DNA from: Crambe crambe | Taxonomy: Eukaryota; Porifera; Demospongiae; Poecilosclerida; Crambeidae | NCBI GenBank assembly: GCA_963924555.1 | Contig: OZ004596.1 | Span: 4,288,139-4,352,138, forward strand | Reading direction: 5' to 3' | Length of the DNA stretch: 64,000 nucleotides | Part shown: positions 1 to 13,300 of the stretch, in pieces | How positions within the stretch are numbered: the first letter of the stretch is position 1 | How the letters are laid out: the number at the start of each line of letters is the position of its first letter | Made by a program: the position numbers and the translations under genes | Notes under the pieces: generated by a model | Database searches by the model: none | Seen by the model: only the letters and a program-made list of their open reading frames with translations | Told to the model about the DNA's origin: nothing

Positions 1-8
1 CCTTTCAG

Positions 9-3000
9 GTGCTGTAAGTGTGGATAGCACTCAATCTGGGAATGCAGCCACTCCCCCTTCTGCTCCTGCCGATGTCTCCACTTCCAAATTGGAGCTTATT
101 TCCCCTGTCTTGCCGATGAAGTGTTCTCAGTGTGCTTGTGCAGCCGCTGCAGCGAAGCCTTCCAAATCACCAGATTCAGATCGCGTTAAACGGTATCTTA
201 TTTACGTAGAATGCTGTAATCCAGGTATGAAATTACTGGGTTGGGAGAGACAGGTTTATTTTGACAGGACCTACCTATGTAATATGAACCAGCAAGTAGG
301 GTGCAAGGAACTTATAGTTAATCATATAGCAATATCTGATAATGACTATACATATTCATTTCAGTCTAGGGTACCCCAAGATCTTCTTTGCTACAAGAAC
401 TCATAAGCAGATTTCCCAGATATCACGCGAGTTGGGGAAAACAGCCTATAGTAGCACTCGGTACGTATTAATCATTCAGCAGTATGTATGCACACTTCAA
501 TAGCCTCTTTGTTGTTTGTTTGTTTGTTGTTGTTGTTGTTTATTACCAATCTTTCAGTATGTGCATTTTGGCCAGTCGGGAACACACATGTATACACCCT
601 GATGTCTCCAAGTCAAAGAACAAAAATGATGAATGTAAGAAGCTTTTGGAATACGATTCAGTAAGTCAAATAATGTAGTTCATTATATATAGAGGTTCAG
701 CCTTTACTTGTCATTGGTCCTGTGGTATATACGATGTGTATACCTATCCTGAAAATCTTATTGAGCCCTTTAACTCTACATTGGAATGGTTCCTAAACAG
801 TCTTCATGAATGCTCTTTCATAGGGTGTGTCATGTCCTTATTTTCATCGAGTTCATCAAAAACTTGGATCTCAGGCTCAGGTGGTCCAGCAGGGCTTAAC
901 CACTGCTTGGGACATTGAAGATTTGGTCCACGTTGGGAAGAGAGTGAAGGTGGAGTTGGCAATTTCCTTTTCCTAGTGAAGAGAAATGCATGTTGCATGC
1001 TATGTGTAATCACAGGCATGTCCATATTTTGCCACCCGAGGCCTCGTGGAGGAGGCAGATATCATCTTTTGTCCTTACAACTATCTTGTTGATCCAATGA
1101 TCAGGGAACAGGTGAGATGATAATATTGAGTCACACTTTCACCATCCACCAATAGGTCAAAGTCCTTGTGCTTAGTAAAATCCTCCAAAGTAGAAGGAAC
1201 TCACTCCAAAAAAATTACGGTCAAAGTCCTTGTGGTTACTTTGTAAAAATCTAAAGGTAGCCCTCACTCCAAGTTCAGGTCTTTGCCACTCCATAGAAGA
1301 TACATATTCTATTAGCAGGGATATAGATCAAAGCTATCCTTTTTATTTAGCATTAATTTTTTTCCCTTCATTATGTGATTCCCTGTCACGTCATAGATGT
1401 TGATTGATCTTCAGAACAAGGTGATTATCCTTGATGAGGCCCATAACATTGAGGATTGTGCTCGGGATGCTGCCAGTCTAACCATCAACTCTGAAGAGCT
1501 GGCAGAAGTCACCAAGGAAATCAATGATATAGGTACATGGTACATAAACCTGCTTTGCTACATCGCATCTCCAAGGAAGCATCCTTGTTCCAATAGTATT
1601 TAGTCTTTTCCTAGTATTTATAAAAAGTTGTAGTATCTATGTTGTTGTTTTTTTTGTTGTTTTTTTTTTGTTTTGTTTTTTTGTTGTTTTTTTTTCACAT
1701 ACACTTCTTTTTTCTTTTTTTTTCTTTTCTTTTTTTTTACACAGTGCCATACTGTACTACATATGTACAGGCATACCATCATTTGAATGCTTTGGTGAGT
1801 AGTACATACAAGACATGCAAGTGTACCATGGATCTTCCTTGCAGATAAAGGCCATTATTCGTTGGGTAGATATCACTGCAAAGACACTGCCTGCACGGGG
1901 TTATGAACAGGCTTATGGTGTGTGGAACGGGCAAGACTTCCTCCCTGTTCTCGATAAAGAGTTTGGCATTAACCCTCTTACTCTGACGACGTATAAGGTA
2001 TTAATATGTAGGGATGACCTATGACCCTCCATAGGTTTCTCAGGATCGAGTATTAAAATGTGGAACCCTCACACAAAATGAAAATCAATGAAACTGATAC
2101 TCTGCTTTCCAGAGGTTTAATATAATGAATTTTGTGTAGATAGTTGGTAGAGGGATAAGTACAAAATAGAGCTATTTCAGGGGTTATGGGCATTTTAATA
2201 TCGGAGAGTAGTTAGAAAGGTCATTAATTATTATCTGCTATAGGGCAACTTGACAATTGCTACTGAAGCAGCGTTAGACAAGAACAAGGAACATGAAGAA
2301 GAAGAAAAGTATAATTATTGTAATACTCTTGTTTATGGCATGAACCATGAGTATTCATTGAACTTTCATTAGTGGGAAGAAGAAACCACCAGAGCCAACT
2401 CTGAGCATTATGACACTCAATCGGATCAAAAGTGTGTTATTGGTATTGGATTTCATGTTCAAGGACAACAAGAAGCATCTCTTGGACTATCGTGTCTCCC
2501 TCATCAAGACTACTGCCTTGCGTCCAAAGACTGATGTATGTGTGCAGTACAGTAATTCAGTTGCTGCTTTGTTTGTTTGTTTATTTATTTATTTTTTAAT
2601 TTGGAATCTTCATCCTTGTATAGAATTGGATCAAGCGAGGTAGGAAAAAATCGTTTGAAAAAATCTGGGTCTACTCGCTAAACTTCTGGTGTTTAAACCC
2701 TGCAGTGGTAATTAGTTACAGGTGTTATATATGTATGTACATAGAATTAGGTAATGGTTGTCAATGTTGCATACTAACAAATTTGACAATAATGTGTAGA
2801 CACGTATGCATCATGTATAAAGACCAATAACTTGATTCCAACAATACTAATATAGCACTGATGAGCTGATCTATGTTGTAGGCCTTTCAAGATCTAACTC
2901 GGTGTCACTCCATCATCTTGACCTCTGGCACTCTCTCCCCATTAACAACCTTTGCATCGGAGCTGGGTACAGACTTCCCAATACAGCTGGAAGCTAATCA

Positions 3001-5407
3001 TGTCATCCATGAGTCACAAGTAGGTTCAGAAATAGATTAACTAATGCTGATTTATTCGTCCCTCTCCATTTGCTGTTGTTTATCAGACGTGGGTAAGGTC
3101 AGTATCACGAGGTCCTAATGGAATTCCACTGAGTGCTACTTACCAAAACTCAGAGGTATATAATTATAGGCATACATTATTAGACTTATAGTGGTATATA
3201 GACATACATTATTAGACTTATAGAGGTATATATACATAGGCATACATTATTAGACTTATAGAGGTATATATACATAGGCATACATTATTAGACTTATAGA
3301 GGCATACATTATTAGACTTACGTATAGAGGTATATATAAGCATTCATTATTAGACATGCATGCATTTTTATGATTTTACTTGCCGAACCGGTATACCTCT
3401 TTTATTTCATCCATAGACTTTTGAGTTCAAGGATGAGCTAGGACAACTGGTACTTGATGTCTGTGAGGTATGTATATGCAATATGTATATGCAAAATACA
3501 ACCCACTCTGTTATACTAATGTCGTATGTTCAATTTTACAGACAGTTCCATATGGAGTGCTATGTTTTACATCGTCTTATAGCATGCTGGATAAGCTTAC
3601 TGCACGATGGCAGGTTAATCAGCTCATTGGCTGAATATTAAGTTGTGATGTATTATAATGAATGATGCATGTGTGTGCCTCTGCAGGAAACAGATACGTG
3701 GCACAAGATTCTCGCTAACAAGCACATCATAGTTGAGCCCCGTAGTGGAGGCAGGGAAGGTATGTAAAATGGTTGATGGACAAATACATAGTACTGAAAT
3801 GCATGTCTTTGTTTATGTTCTTATAGAGTTTGAGAGAGCTATGACTACTTTCTATCAGGTGATCTCTGATGCTGAACAAACTCTGGGTGGGTTTATACTG
3901 TTGTTTTTTAACCCTCAATACGCATGCACGAGAGGGTTACAGTAGTTGTGTGTGTGTGTGTGTATCTGTTATATCCACCACGCTGGCAGTAGCGATTAGA
4001 ATGCTTCATTTTCAGCCTTAGCGATGTCTAAATGATACTCTGCAGTGTTTAAATTGAGCTGATTTTGGATAAAGGCTTTATTCTGGAAAGAAGGGCAAGC
4101 TTTCCAGTAATACTATATAGCCTATACTCCATATAATGCACACTCCAGACTGCCAACCATTACCTAGTCTAATGTTTTAGGTTGAGGCTGATCTGCATCT
4201 ATTTAGTGGTGTAGAGCAACAACAATAATTAGCTTGAGTGTCTCTAGTGACAAGTCTACAACGGTGTTGCTCATGACAAGCTTTATGTAGCCATTAGCTA
4301 CCTCAGAATTCTCCAAGCATGTGGACTCTGTAGTAGAAACATGCTAGCTAGCTCATAAATGATTGAAAATGATATTTTTAAATACCTCCTGCTTATCAGT
4401 TATCTGCTCAATATCAATAATTACTGTAACTAAGCATTTTCAGTGTGCGCTGAGGGTTAGCACTTAAGTGCTTTTCATTTGTTTGTTTTTTTTTGTTTTT
4501 GTTGTTATTTATTTTTTTGTCATTCCCCATACTCATTAGAATGGTGGTTACATTCATGAGTACTAATCACATCTAACCAAATTTCAATTATTCTCTTTGT
4601 GTGTAGATCAAAGTGGGAATGGTGCTCAATTGACTGGCGCCTTATTCTTGGCAGTTTGTCGAGGTAAAGTCAGTGAGGGACTGGACTTCACTGACAATAA
4701 TGCCCGTGCTGTTATCACAGTAAAAAAATTAAAGAATTTCAAGAAAGCAGTTATTACTGTATTACTATACGTACATTTCGTAGATTGGAATTCCATTTCC
4801 GAACATTAAAAATAAACAGGTATATATATTTATACTGGATACAATTTAGCCACCTATGTATGTATGTATGCAAATTTTACTGTATACAGATTGAATTGAA
4901 GAGAGAGTACAACAATGAGCATTATCGCAGTCGAAGACTATTGACTGGTAATCAGTGGTATGAAATTCAAGCATACAGAGCTCTCAACCAAGCCCTGGGC
5001 AGATGTCTCAGACATAAGTAAGCAGAAGAGAGTATGCATGACATTGTCAGATTTCAACCCCACCTTCCAAAATGTGTTGCAATTTTTACTTAGTGCCACC
5101 TGTTCAGTGTGGTGCATTCTTAATCCTTATAGGAAAGATTGGGGTGCTCTCATATTGGTAGACGCTCGATATAGCAAAGGAGCTCACTATATCAATGGTT
5201 AGTCAACTGACTATATATTGTAAGTCCCTATGCCATCTTGTTCTTTAGGTCTCTCAAAGTGGGTTAGACAAAGAATTAATCATGAGGCTGATTTCAAGCA
5301 ATGTATGGCTTCTCTGAAGGAATTTTCTGCTCAAATGATGAGGAAAGATGCAGAAATGAGTATGAATGATTCAAAATATACCAGGTATACATGCATATTT
5401 AGTATAC

Positions 5408-5466
<59 letters not shown>

Positions 5467-7535
5467 ACGCCTGCCTAAGACATGTAGCACAGACCAATAA
5501 TGATAACGACCAGGACTGTGCGTTCATATGCATACGTATATACAGTGAAACAAACAACAGGGTTGTACATATGTATACTAGAATAGATCATTACTTTTAT
5601 TAGTACGTATGGTATGCTCATAATTCAGCGTATCAGAGAAAAGTCCAAATTCGTCCGTTTGCACTGCTTCTTCCATGGCTTCTCCTCATAAGGCAGGTTC
5701 CCACTCTCTTTCCTTTTCCTCTGCTTCCGTGCCCACACAGTTTCTTCTTAACTCTCCTTCATCATGCATCCCGGAACAATTCCACATCAGTTCTCCTAAC
5801 CCTGATTCGATGTCAGAGAAATCCCACCTCAGTCCAGCCTCTCCTATCCCAACATCAGGGCCACTCCATATCAGCTCTCCTATCCCAGCATCAGAGAAAG
5901 TCCATGTCAGCTCTCCTCGCCCAGCATCTGGGCAATTCCATGTCAGCTCTCCTAATCTTACTTTAATGGATGTTCCTGTCACTAGCATGCCTATTGCCGC
6001 TAAACCCAGCATTCCCCTCCCTGTGCTCTTACCAGGACCTTTTCATCCAAATATGGGACTGTACAATGAAATCTTAAAAGTTGCATTACAAACTGCTTCT
6101 TCAGGATGTATAGTTCCAGGTACTGGCTTCTTGAGTCCAAGAATTCTTCCTACAGGCAATCGCAAATTGGAATCAGCTTCATCTGGTATGACTCTTCGTG
6201 AAGGAATTGTTACTAATCCAGTGACATCTCAAAATCCTTTGGGCAGTCCACGAGTGCATGGCATTGTAAAAAATCATTGTAGCATTGCCTCAGCAACATC
6301 AGCACCTGATGAGAATGCTTCCACTTCAGCACACGATGACACTCTGAATGAGACACTCAAAAATGAAAGCCATTTACAACAACCTGTTGTTATTTCTGCC
6401 AATGCCACATTGATACAACAACCTGCTGTTATTTCTACCGATTCCACATTGATACAACAACCTGCTATTATTTCTACCGATGCTACACTGATGGTCTCCA
6501 AATCATTGCCTGAAGCTCCTATTCCTTCTCCTATTCGTATACCTGACACACCCCCCTCATCACTGAGTCCTTCTGAATCTCCTTTGATGTTTGAGGGGGT
6601 GGATAAGGGGATTGTTAATAAGTGCGAAGAAACTCCCTGTCATGAAATAGTTCAAATTGACAATTCTAGTAGTGCCAAGGGAAGCAATGGGAAGTCAGAA
6701 CTTCCCCTGGAAGCGGTTGAAGATCAGAAAGACAAATGTGAGGAAGTAAGCAACACTATATCTTCATCTCTCTCTTCAAGCAATGGACCAAGGACAAGGA
6801 GAGCTAATATCAGAAGGGCCAACTGTGTAAGTATGTTCATCACAAATTTCATGTCCTAAATGATGCACACCCATTCATTATTGTGTTGCCTATGTTGGTA
6901 TCCACAAATAATATGGTAGGCCTAAATGTACATGAAACCTTGTGATTTCGTCTTCTAGATCAAAGATGATGCTATTCGGTGTGCTTGTGGTGAAATCTTG
7001 GTAGCTTCAGAAGCTTCAGGTAAAAAGATGAATGTGGCTGCATACATTTATTATATGAATACCCAATGTACCTTCTTTTTTTTAACAGCTGAAAGAATCG
7101 ATCTTAAGAAAGCACTCTCAAAAACATTTGGGAATATTCAATCCAGTAAATTATCAAGCTTCATACAAAGCAAAAAGAAGAGAGGGAAGATAGAAGCTCT
7201 ACTTATTCCAAAAGATAACATCAGATTTTCTCTGAAAGAAGGTGAGAGAATTTATTTATTTATTTATTTAAAATTTCCTCCTCTGATATAAATAGGAGAT
7301 GGAGAATATAACTCGATATGGGAAGAGAAATTGGGCCTATGTTATGGCTTGATTCACTGTAAGTCCAAGTGTAAGGATCAAATAGGAATTCTCATCCATG
7401 CTACCAAAGCCCCTACTTCTTCTGAATTGATAGGAAAAGTAAGCTGTATGTTGTAGCCAAATAACAATATCATTACTGACCTTTATGTTGCAGGTTATTC
7501 TCTCTGTACATGACAATCATACAACTATATACTGA
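9..7535 (+). CDS. BRIP1: FANCJ/BRIP1 DNA helicase, 3' portion (5' end outside window)
   Basis: This is a superfamily 2, XPD-type 5'-3' DNA helicase with an Fe-S cluster, acting in interstrand-crosslink repair and replication. Visible exons: 9-192, 365-460, 558-660, 824-949, 1016-1111, 1397-1532, 1745-1794, 1845-1997, 2244-2308, 2373-2535, 2624-2707, 2882-3019, 3087-3155, 3417-3467, 3542-3613, 3687-3759, 3827-3886, 4607-4719, 4784-4819, 4890-5017, 5133-5197, 5249-5358, 5637-6826, 6959-7019, 7089-7241, 7296-7438, 7494-7535 (TGA). The phases join. Seen: RTHKQI; four Fe-S cysteines (HTC, DEC, VSCPY, KACPY); the DEAH box in [43 protein letters not shown]. The Q motif and Walker A lie upstream of the window. 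FANCJ is preferred to RTEL1 or XPD because long stretches such as [10 protein letters not shown] and [13 protein letters not shown] match FANCJ. The C-terminal part (5637 onward) is not alignable to vertebrate FANCJ by eye. The gene converges on R1, 226 bp away. Confidence 0.93.
3168..3355. repeat. Minisatellite in a FANCJ intron
   Basis: About five to six tandem copies of a unit of about 23-38 bp with the core acattattagacttatag, separated by gaggtatatata-type spacers. It lies wholly inside the intron after the exon ending at 3155, so it should not affect the protein. Confidence 0.85.
5411..5464. repeat. (GT)n microsatellite in a FANCJ intron
   Basis: An uninterrupted run of about 26 GT dinucleotides in the intron 5359-5636, downstream of the last helicase-core exon. 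It generates apparent Cys-Val reading frames that are not genes. Confidence 0.97.
5637..6826 (+). other. Large FANCJ exon: Ser/Pro-rich linker with internal peptide repeats
   Basis: A single 1190-bp exon codes for a low-complexity region between the helicase core and the C-terminus. It contains about five degenerate copies of a 14-17 residue motif of the type HISSPxPxSxx (5770-5965) and three copies of a 14-residue motif resembling [14 protein letters not shown] (6375-6490). Many SP and TP dipeptides make phospho-regulation plausible, as in the BRCT-binding region of human FANCJ, but no exact S-P-x-F site was found. The frame is set by splicing 5358 to 5637; ending the previous exon at 5383 would give an early stop. 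Confidence 0.7.
6959..7535 (+). other. FANCJ C-terminal Cys-containing module (unrecognised)
   Basis: Four exons (6959-7019, 7089-7241, 7296-7438, 7494-7535) code for about 133 residues with an ordered appearance. They include RCACGEIL near the start and a second cysteine group, [13 protein letters not shown], later on; the latter is followed by an alternating hydrophobic stretch and the stop. The CxC...CxxxxxCxxxC spacing could bind zinc. I do not recognise it as a named domain. It is spliced in frame to the helicase, so it is annotated as the C-terminus rather than a separate gene. Confidence 0.6.
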
Positions 7536-7761
7536 ATCACATCATCAATCATACACAATTCATGACTTTGTACCAGTATTCAAACTTTGTGAATACATTT
7601 AATACATGCAGCCCCACTCGGGATCCTGTTTGGCACCAGTATGTCTGCATGCATAATCATAATGCAATATTATTTACATAACTAATTCTCTAAGTATGTG
7701 CATACAAATCTGCTAGTTGTATGGTGTGCAAGCTAATTAATCATCATTGTTTCTTTATGCA

Positions 7762-10350
7762 TCATTGGGGGTTGGGTTGATATTGTAGGATATCATCATA
7801 GTCTCCTTCACTGCTGGGTTTAACAAGGCTGCTTTCGTTTCCGGTCATATCAGTGTAGGTGGGGGTGTAGACTGTGTCATATTCTGCTGGTTTTTGTGAG
7901 CTCGCTTGATCGGTGTAGGTGGGGTTGTAGTAGGATGGGACTTCGTCATACTCAGCTGGTGTTTCTGAGCTCACTGTATTTTCCATTTTCACATCCCTTT
8001 CAACGAGCCTGGTTCGATCACCTTCACCATTCCTATAATATTGAGGGTACTGTATTATCAGTTGGATTTAGCTACGTTCCCTCCATTCAAAATCACCTGC
8101 AAGCTAAGTCATAGCTACCATGATTATTATAACGCACTTTTTAAAACTCATATTGGATCTAGGCCTGTTGAATGCATAGAGGACTGCCATTATTCCTGCC
8201 ACTAGCAACACTGTGCCCAAGAAGCCTCCCACCACACCTCCAACAATGGCAGGCACACTGGAATCCTTGGTGACAGCTGATTTGGTCGAGTCCACCTCTG
8301 TTGGAGTTGTTGGGTTCATGGCCTCGCATTCCATATGGCCTATGTCCTTCACATTGATTTGGCAGTAGGAGTCAACTTGCTGTGACACTCCCCCTACTGA
8401 TATCATTGGGTTGGTGTTCACCCATATCTGTACCATCTCTCTTAGTTCTGTGGCCTGTGCTCCATCAGTATTGAGGAGGTTGGACTGGTAGATGATTTCC
8501 CTGTCATTGCTACCACAGAGAAGGCGAGAATGAGTGACATAGTCCAGAGAATAAGGACATTGGCAATTTGACAAAATTTCTTGTACAATAGCAGATGAAA
8601 TATCAGTCGATTTTTGTGCAAGATTCTCAGTCTACATCATGTAACAATGAATTAAGTACATAACATACTACGAAGGGTAAAATTGATATTGACTTACAAT
8701 ATATGAGCTGCAACTTGTGTCTGATAATTTCAGGCGAATTTGGATATTTGTATTCGATGGCACTAATGGCAAGGTTTTAAGTTTTTAAATTAAAAGAAAT
8801 ATAATGCATAAACTTACAGTGTCCTCTCAATACATTGCTGAATCCACTCTCTCCTGCTCTGGTGCTAACTTGGATGGCCACACAGTATTCCTCAGTGGAC
8901 AGCAACCCATCAATCACAGCCTCCGATTGAGTGTGAAGACTCTCTGTTATGGTCATGAGTTGCATGTCTTCTTCATCTATGTCAGTGCATGTTCCATTTC
9001 GTGCTGGTTCGTAAGCTATCTGGAGAGAGGTGAGGACTCCTCTAGCCTCGTCCAGTGTCAAAGGGATCCAGAACACTCTAGCTGATCTGTTGCTAATTCG
9101 TACCACATTCAAGAGAGTGGGGACATCAGGAACTGCAAGAAAGCATACGTAATGAATGCCCTGGTTGATATATGTATAGATAGAACTGATACCTCCATGT
9201 TCAGTGAATATGACATCATTGACTGCTTCTCCTTCTCCTACTATTGTAGAGGCGGTAATGTTAACAGAGTAGGGTATGAATGGAGCTGCATAAAATAGTG
9301 GTTGTCATTATCATGACTAACAGATGAACTTCATGCATTATTACATAAATCATCGATAATGATTAATCGATTTTCGGTGGGAAGAATGCTGACATCAGTG
9401 GAGAAATTATTGAACACATTGTAGACTCTGATGGTGTAGTTTCTCAGTACTCCATTGGCCATTGCTGGTGGGTTCCATCGGATCGAGATGCTGCTATTAG
9501 AGAGCACATCCACAACAAGTCCAGTAGGCATGGATGGAGCTGTCAGTAAAGAGAATAATGTGGTCTGACAATATATTATGTCTCAAGTGACTACTGAGTG
9601 ACATTTTTGTGGGGTAAATATTTTGCAATTCTTATGTATTGAATTTTTAGTACCACAAAATTCACGAAATTTTATCCCGCAAATATTTCTGCTGTGCTAT
9701 AATTATACCTGCTTGAGCTGTTCTAATTTCATCCACATCGGACTTGGGTCCTTCTCCAGCACTCGTATTGGCAGACACTTCTATGGTAACCAGTTGGTAA
9801 GGCTGGAGATTTCTTAGTACAAATCTTCCAGTCAGGGTCCTATCAACTATGACTATTGATGTTCCATTATCAAATCTGACATAAAAGGTGTAGGCTGTGA
9901 GGACTCCATTTGGTACCAGTGGAGGTGCAAAGTCAAAGGTAAGACTATAAGGATCATCATTCTCAATGCTGATGTTCTGAGGAGGGTTATTTGGTGCTGT
10001 AAAGAATAATAATCCTTCATAATTAAAATGGTTACCTCTTACAATTTCACTATATACCTTCTTCCAGTGTCCTCTGAGCAGTGCATGAGTTAGGACTGGT
10101 TGCAGTGTCAGTTCGCACTGACACACAGCAGTTATAAACCATATAAGGTCTCAGTTCATGAAGCAGAACACGTCTCTCCTGACTGGCTTGTGTAGTCATA
10201 GTCAGACCAAAATCCCTGTCCGTTTCAGAACTGCAGTCTACAGTGTAGGAGAGTATGTTTCCATCACCACTATCATTGACAGGAGTCCCCCATAATACTG
10301 TCGCAGTAGTGGATTCAAGGTCATCAAAGGTTATGTCTTGAGGTGAACCT
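7762..10350 (-). other. R1 FN3 block, membrane-proximal module, TM and tail
   Basis: FN3-1 lies in one exon at about 10059-10350, FN3-2 at 9710-9999, FN3-3 is split over about 9350-9541 and 9194-9287, and FN3-4 is at 8816-9134. Typical FN3 Trp and PxxPNG turns are visible ([22 protein letters not shown]). A short exon (about 8698-8759) and the start of exon 8138-8631 form a module with CQCPY, LLCG and EMVQIWV, then a Gly-rich TM helix. Splicing 8138 to 8032 joins a tail (7762-8032) carrying YDEV, NPTY, YDTV, TPTY and YDDI. Those motifs fit PTB (NPxY) and SH2 (pYxxV/I) docking. The module occupies the place of a SEA domain, but I see no cleavage motif. Confidence 0.8.
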
Positions 10351-13300
10351 GAATGATCATATACATAATATGCATGTAGTTAGTATTCATACATGATTAT
10401 TACACTGTTTTGCACTGTGGGTCATGTGATCAGATTTGCATTATAGAGATTAATTTTTATATAGAGCTATGATCGATCATGATTATTTGAAGATGTAAAA
10501 ATAAGGTAGTGGGACGGGATGCATCTCATATATGGCCATAACACGTACTTTACTGCATGATCATCATAATCATAGGCACATGACTGCTGATGATGATATT
10601 CATGACCAATTGCAACTAATGAATAACAGAATAACAATTTATTCACCAAGACAGTTGTTGAGATTCGATGTTAAGGTGTAGCCAGGATTACAACCACACG
10701 TGTAAGAGCCAATGGTATTGTTACACAACTGTTCACAGGTGTGCGTTCCATCCTCACACTCATTAGCATCTAATAGTGATATTAATACTTACATAGGAGC
10801 ACTAAATGGCTAATTCAGATAAACCTCTGCATGTTATTCCATCAGCATTTAAGGTGTATCCAATATTGCAGGCACAATGGTAGGTGCCATACGTGTTCAC
10901 ACAAACCTCAGCACAATTATCCAAATCCATCCGACACTCGTCGATATCTATAAAAATAATCAAAATAATAGCTATTGGTGGTGATTGTGTTAGCTGCTTT
11001 GTACCATCACAGCGGAATCCATCAGGGTTGAGTGTGGTGCTGCTATTGCAGCTACAAGTGTAGGAGCCAATGGTGTTGCTGCATTGTTGGTCACACTGAT
11101 TCACCCCTTCAGTACACTCATCCTCATCTGAAGTGGCAGTGAAATTACTCAATGAACTATACAACAGTTAACCACGTTACCTCTGCATGATATTCCATCT
11201 GTGTTGAGAGTATATCCTGGATTGCAACCACAGTGCCATGACCCAGGAGTGTTCACACACACTTCCAAACATGTGGTGTTCCCTATGCGTCCGTTCAAGC
11301 ACTCATTCACATCTACAGTATACAATATATCCATGCAGTGAGATAAATAGATATAGGACTGTTAAATCTTCACTTACCATCACATCTGAATCCATCACTA
11401 TTGAGGGTGTATCCATCACCACAGCTGCATGTGTAGGAACCAACATTGTTATGACAGGTCTGATCACATTCATCAACTCCAGTAGCACACTCATCCAAAT
11501 CTTTCATTATTATGACATTGTATTAGTTTTAGAACTTGTTGGATGGTTAATAGCTACCTCCACATGTTCTGCCATCAGCATTGAGGGCATATCCAGCAAG
11601 ACAGGCACAGTGGAATGATCCTGCCGTGTTGTTACAAGCCATTTCACACATGTGATCACCTCCACACTCATCGATATCTATAAGAGTATGAAAGTTAAGT
11701 TGTATGCATGTACCGGTATATAGCCAGCTATACTGAAAGCTGTTAGCTAATTTTATTATCTCACCATCACACGAGTAGCCATTCTCATCAATAATGAACC
11801 CAATGCGACAACTGCAGGTGTAGGATCCAATCGTGTTGTTGCAGTCCTGAGCACACAATGCAGTGTCTTCTGCACACTCATCAATGTCTATACAATCAAT
11901 ATAATTATATCAAGCATTTACTGTTAGTTGGATTATTGATTATATTTTATACCTATACAAGTAAATCCATCAGTGTCCAGTCTGTATCCTATTCTGCATG
12001 TGCAGTTATAGCTTCCAGGTATGTTAACACAGTTGTGAGTGCACATGTCTGTACCAGCTGCACATTCATCGATATCTGCATACATGATTTAAAAAGAGAA
12101 ATCTGTTAATTGTAGCTAGCAACATGGTAATGTTTCTTTTTACCAATGCAGTCTCTGCCATTCTGTGTGAATCCAGCTATGCAGCTGCAAGTATATGAAC
12201 CTATAGTGTTGGTGCAGATCTGAGCACAGGCGTGAGTCCCAGCTGTACACTCATCGATATCTGGATGATCATGCGCACGGTTTTGAAATTCAGCTCATAC
12301 AGTGCTAGCTATAAGTTTATACCTGAACAGGTTGCTTGATCTGCATTGAGACCATAGCCTGGTCTGCAGCTACAGGTGAAGGACCCTGGAGTATTGTTGC
12401 ATATCTCTTGACAGTTATTAGTTCCAGAACTGGCGCATTCGTTGTTGTCTGTTGAAATATTGACAATTTAAATTAGCTAGTTATATTATGTAGCTATTAT
12501 ATATAAACAATTTTACTCTGGCTTGACTAAACTTTACCATTGCAGGTGTATCCATTAGAGTTAAGGGTATAGCCTGTGTTGCAACTGCATGTGAAGGATC
12601 CCACAGTGTTGCGGCAGTTTTGTGCACAGTTATCAGTCCCAGCCACACATTCATTAATGTCTATAATAATAATTAAAGAGTGAAATAATTAGCCTTTAAT
12701 CTTTAATTCCCTGATTCTCTCCATGCAGCTGCTCACCTGAGCACCTCCTCCGATCAGAGTCAAGACTGTAACCAGCATTGCAGCTGCATGAATAAGATCC
12801 TACCCGATTATTGCATCTCTGCTCACAACCTCCATTATTGGTGTTACACTCATTGATATCTGTCAACCATATGCATGAGTTACTATTATTGCATAACTAG
12901 CTAGGTATGACTGATAATATAACAATTTACCAGTGCAAGTGCGACCATTACTGTCAAGGGTGTAGCCTGAGTTGCAACTACATGTGTATGATCCAACTGT
13001 GTTTCGACAATTCTGTTGGCAGTCATTGGTGCTAGATGATGCACATTCATTGATATCTGCATTATTAATGTGTGTAGTATGTAGCTTATATGAAGAGGTG
13101 ACACTGTAGCTAATAACCATTGCAAGTAAATCCATTTGAGTTCAGGGAGTATCCTGCTCGACAGCTACACCTGAAAGAGCCTGGAGTGTCATGGCAGGTC
13201 TGTGTACATCGATCAGTACCCAACATACATTCATCATTATCTATATATAATATTATTCAGTCATATGAAAAGGGAGTATATATCCCAGATTTTTCAATAT

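Noticed and set aside
1639-1848. Small Phe/Leu-rich protein on the plus strand
   Set aside because: It is the translation of a T-rich intron plus a genuine 50-bp FANCJ exon (1745-1794) read in the wrong context.
5359-5383. Extension of the FANCJ exon to the donor at 5384
   Set aside because: That ending puts the next exon in a frame that stops after about 17 codons, whereas ending at 5358 opens the whole 5637-6826 exon.
5686-6549. Minus-strand proteins opposite the large FANCJ exon
   Set aside because: They are mirror frames of the repeat-rich coding exon, without splice signals or recognisable domains.
8138-8631. Bona fide SEA domain with autoproteolysis site
   Set aside because: The position and general pattern fit, but no G-S-[VI]-x-V cleavage motif is visible, so it is described only as a membrane-proximal module.
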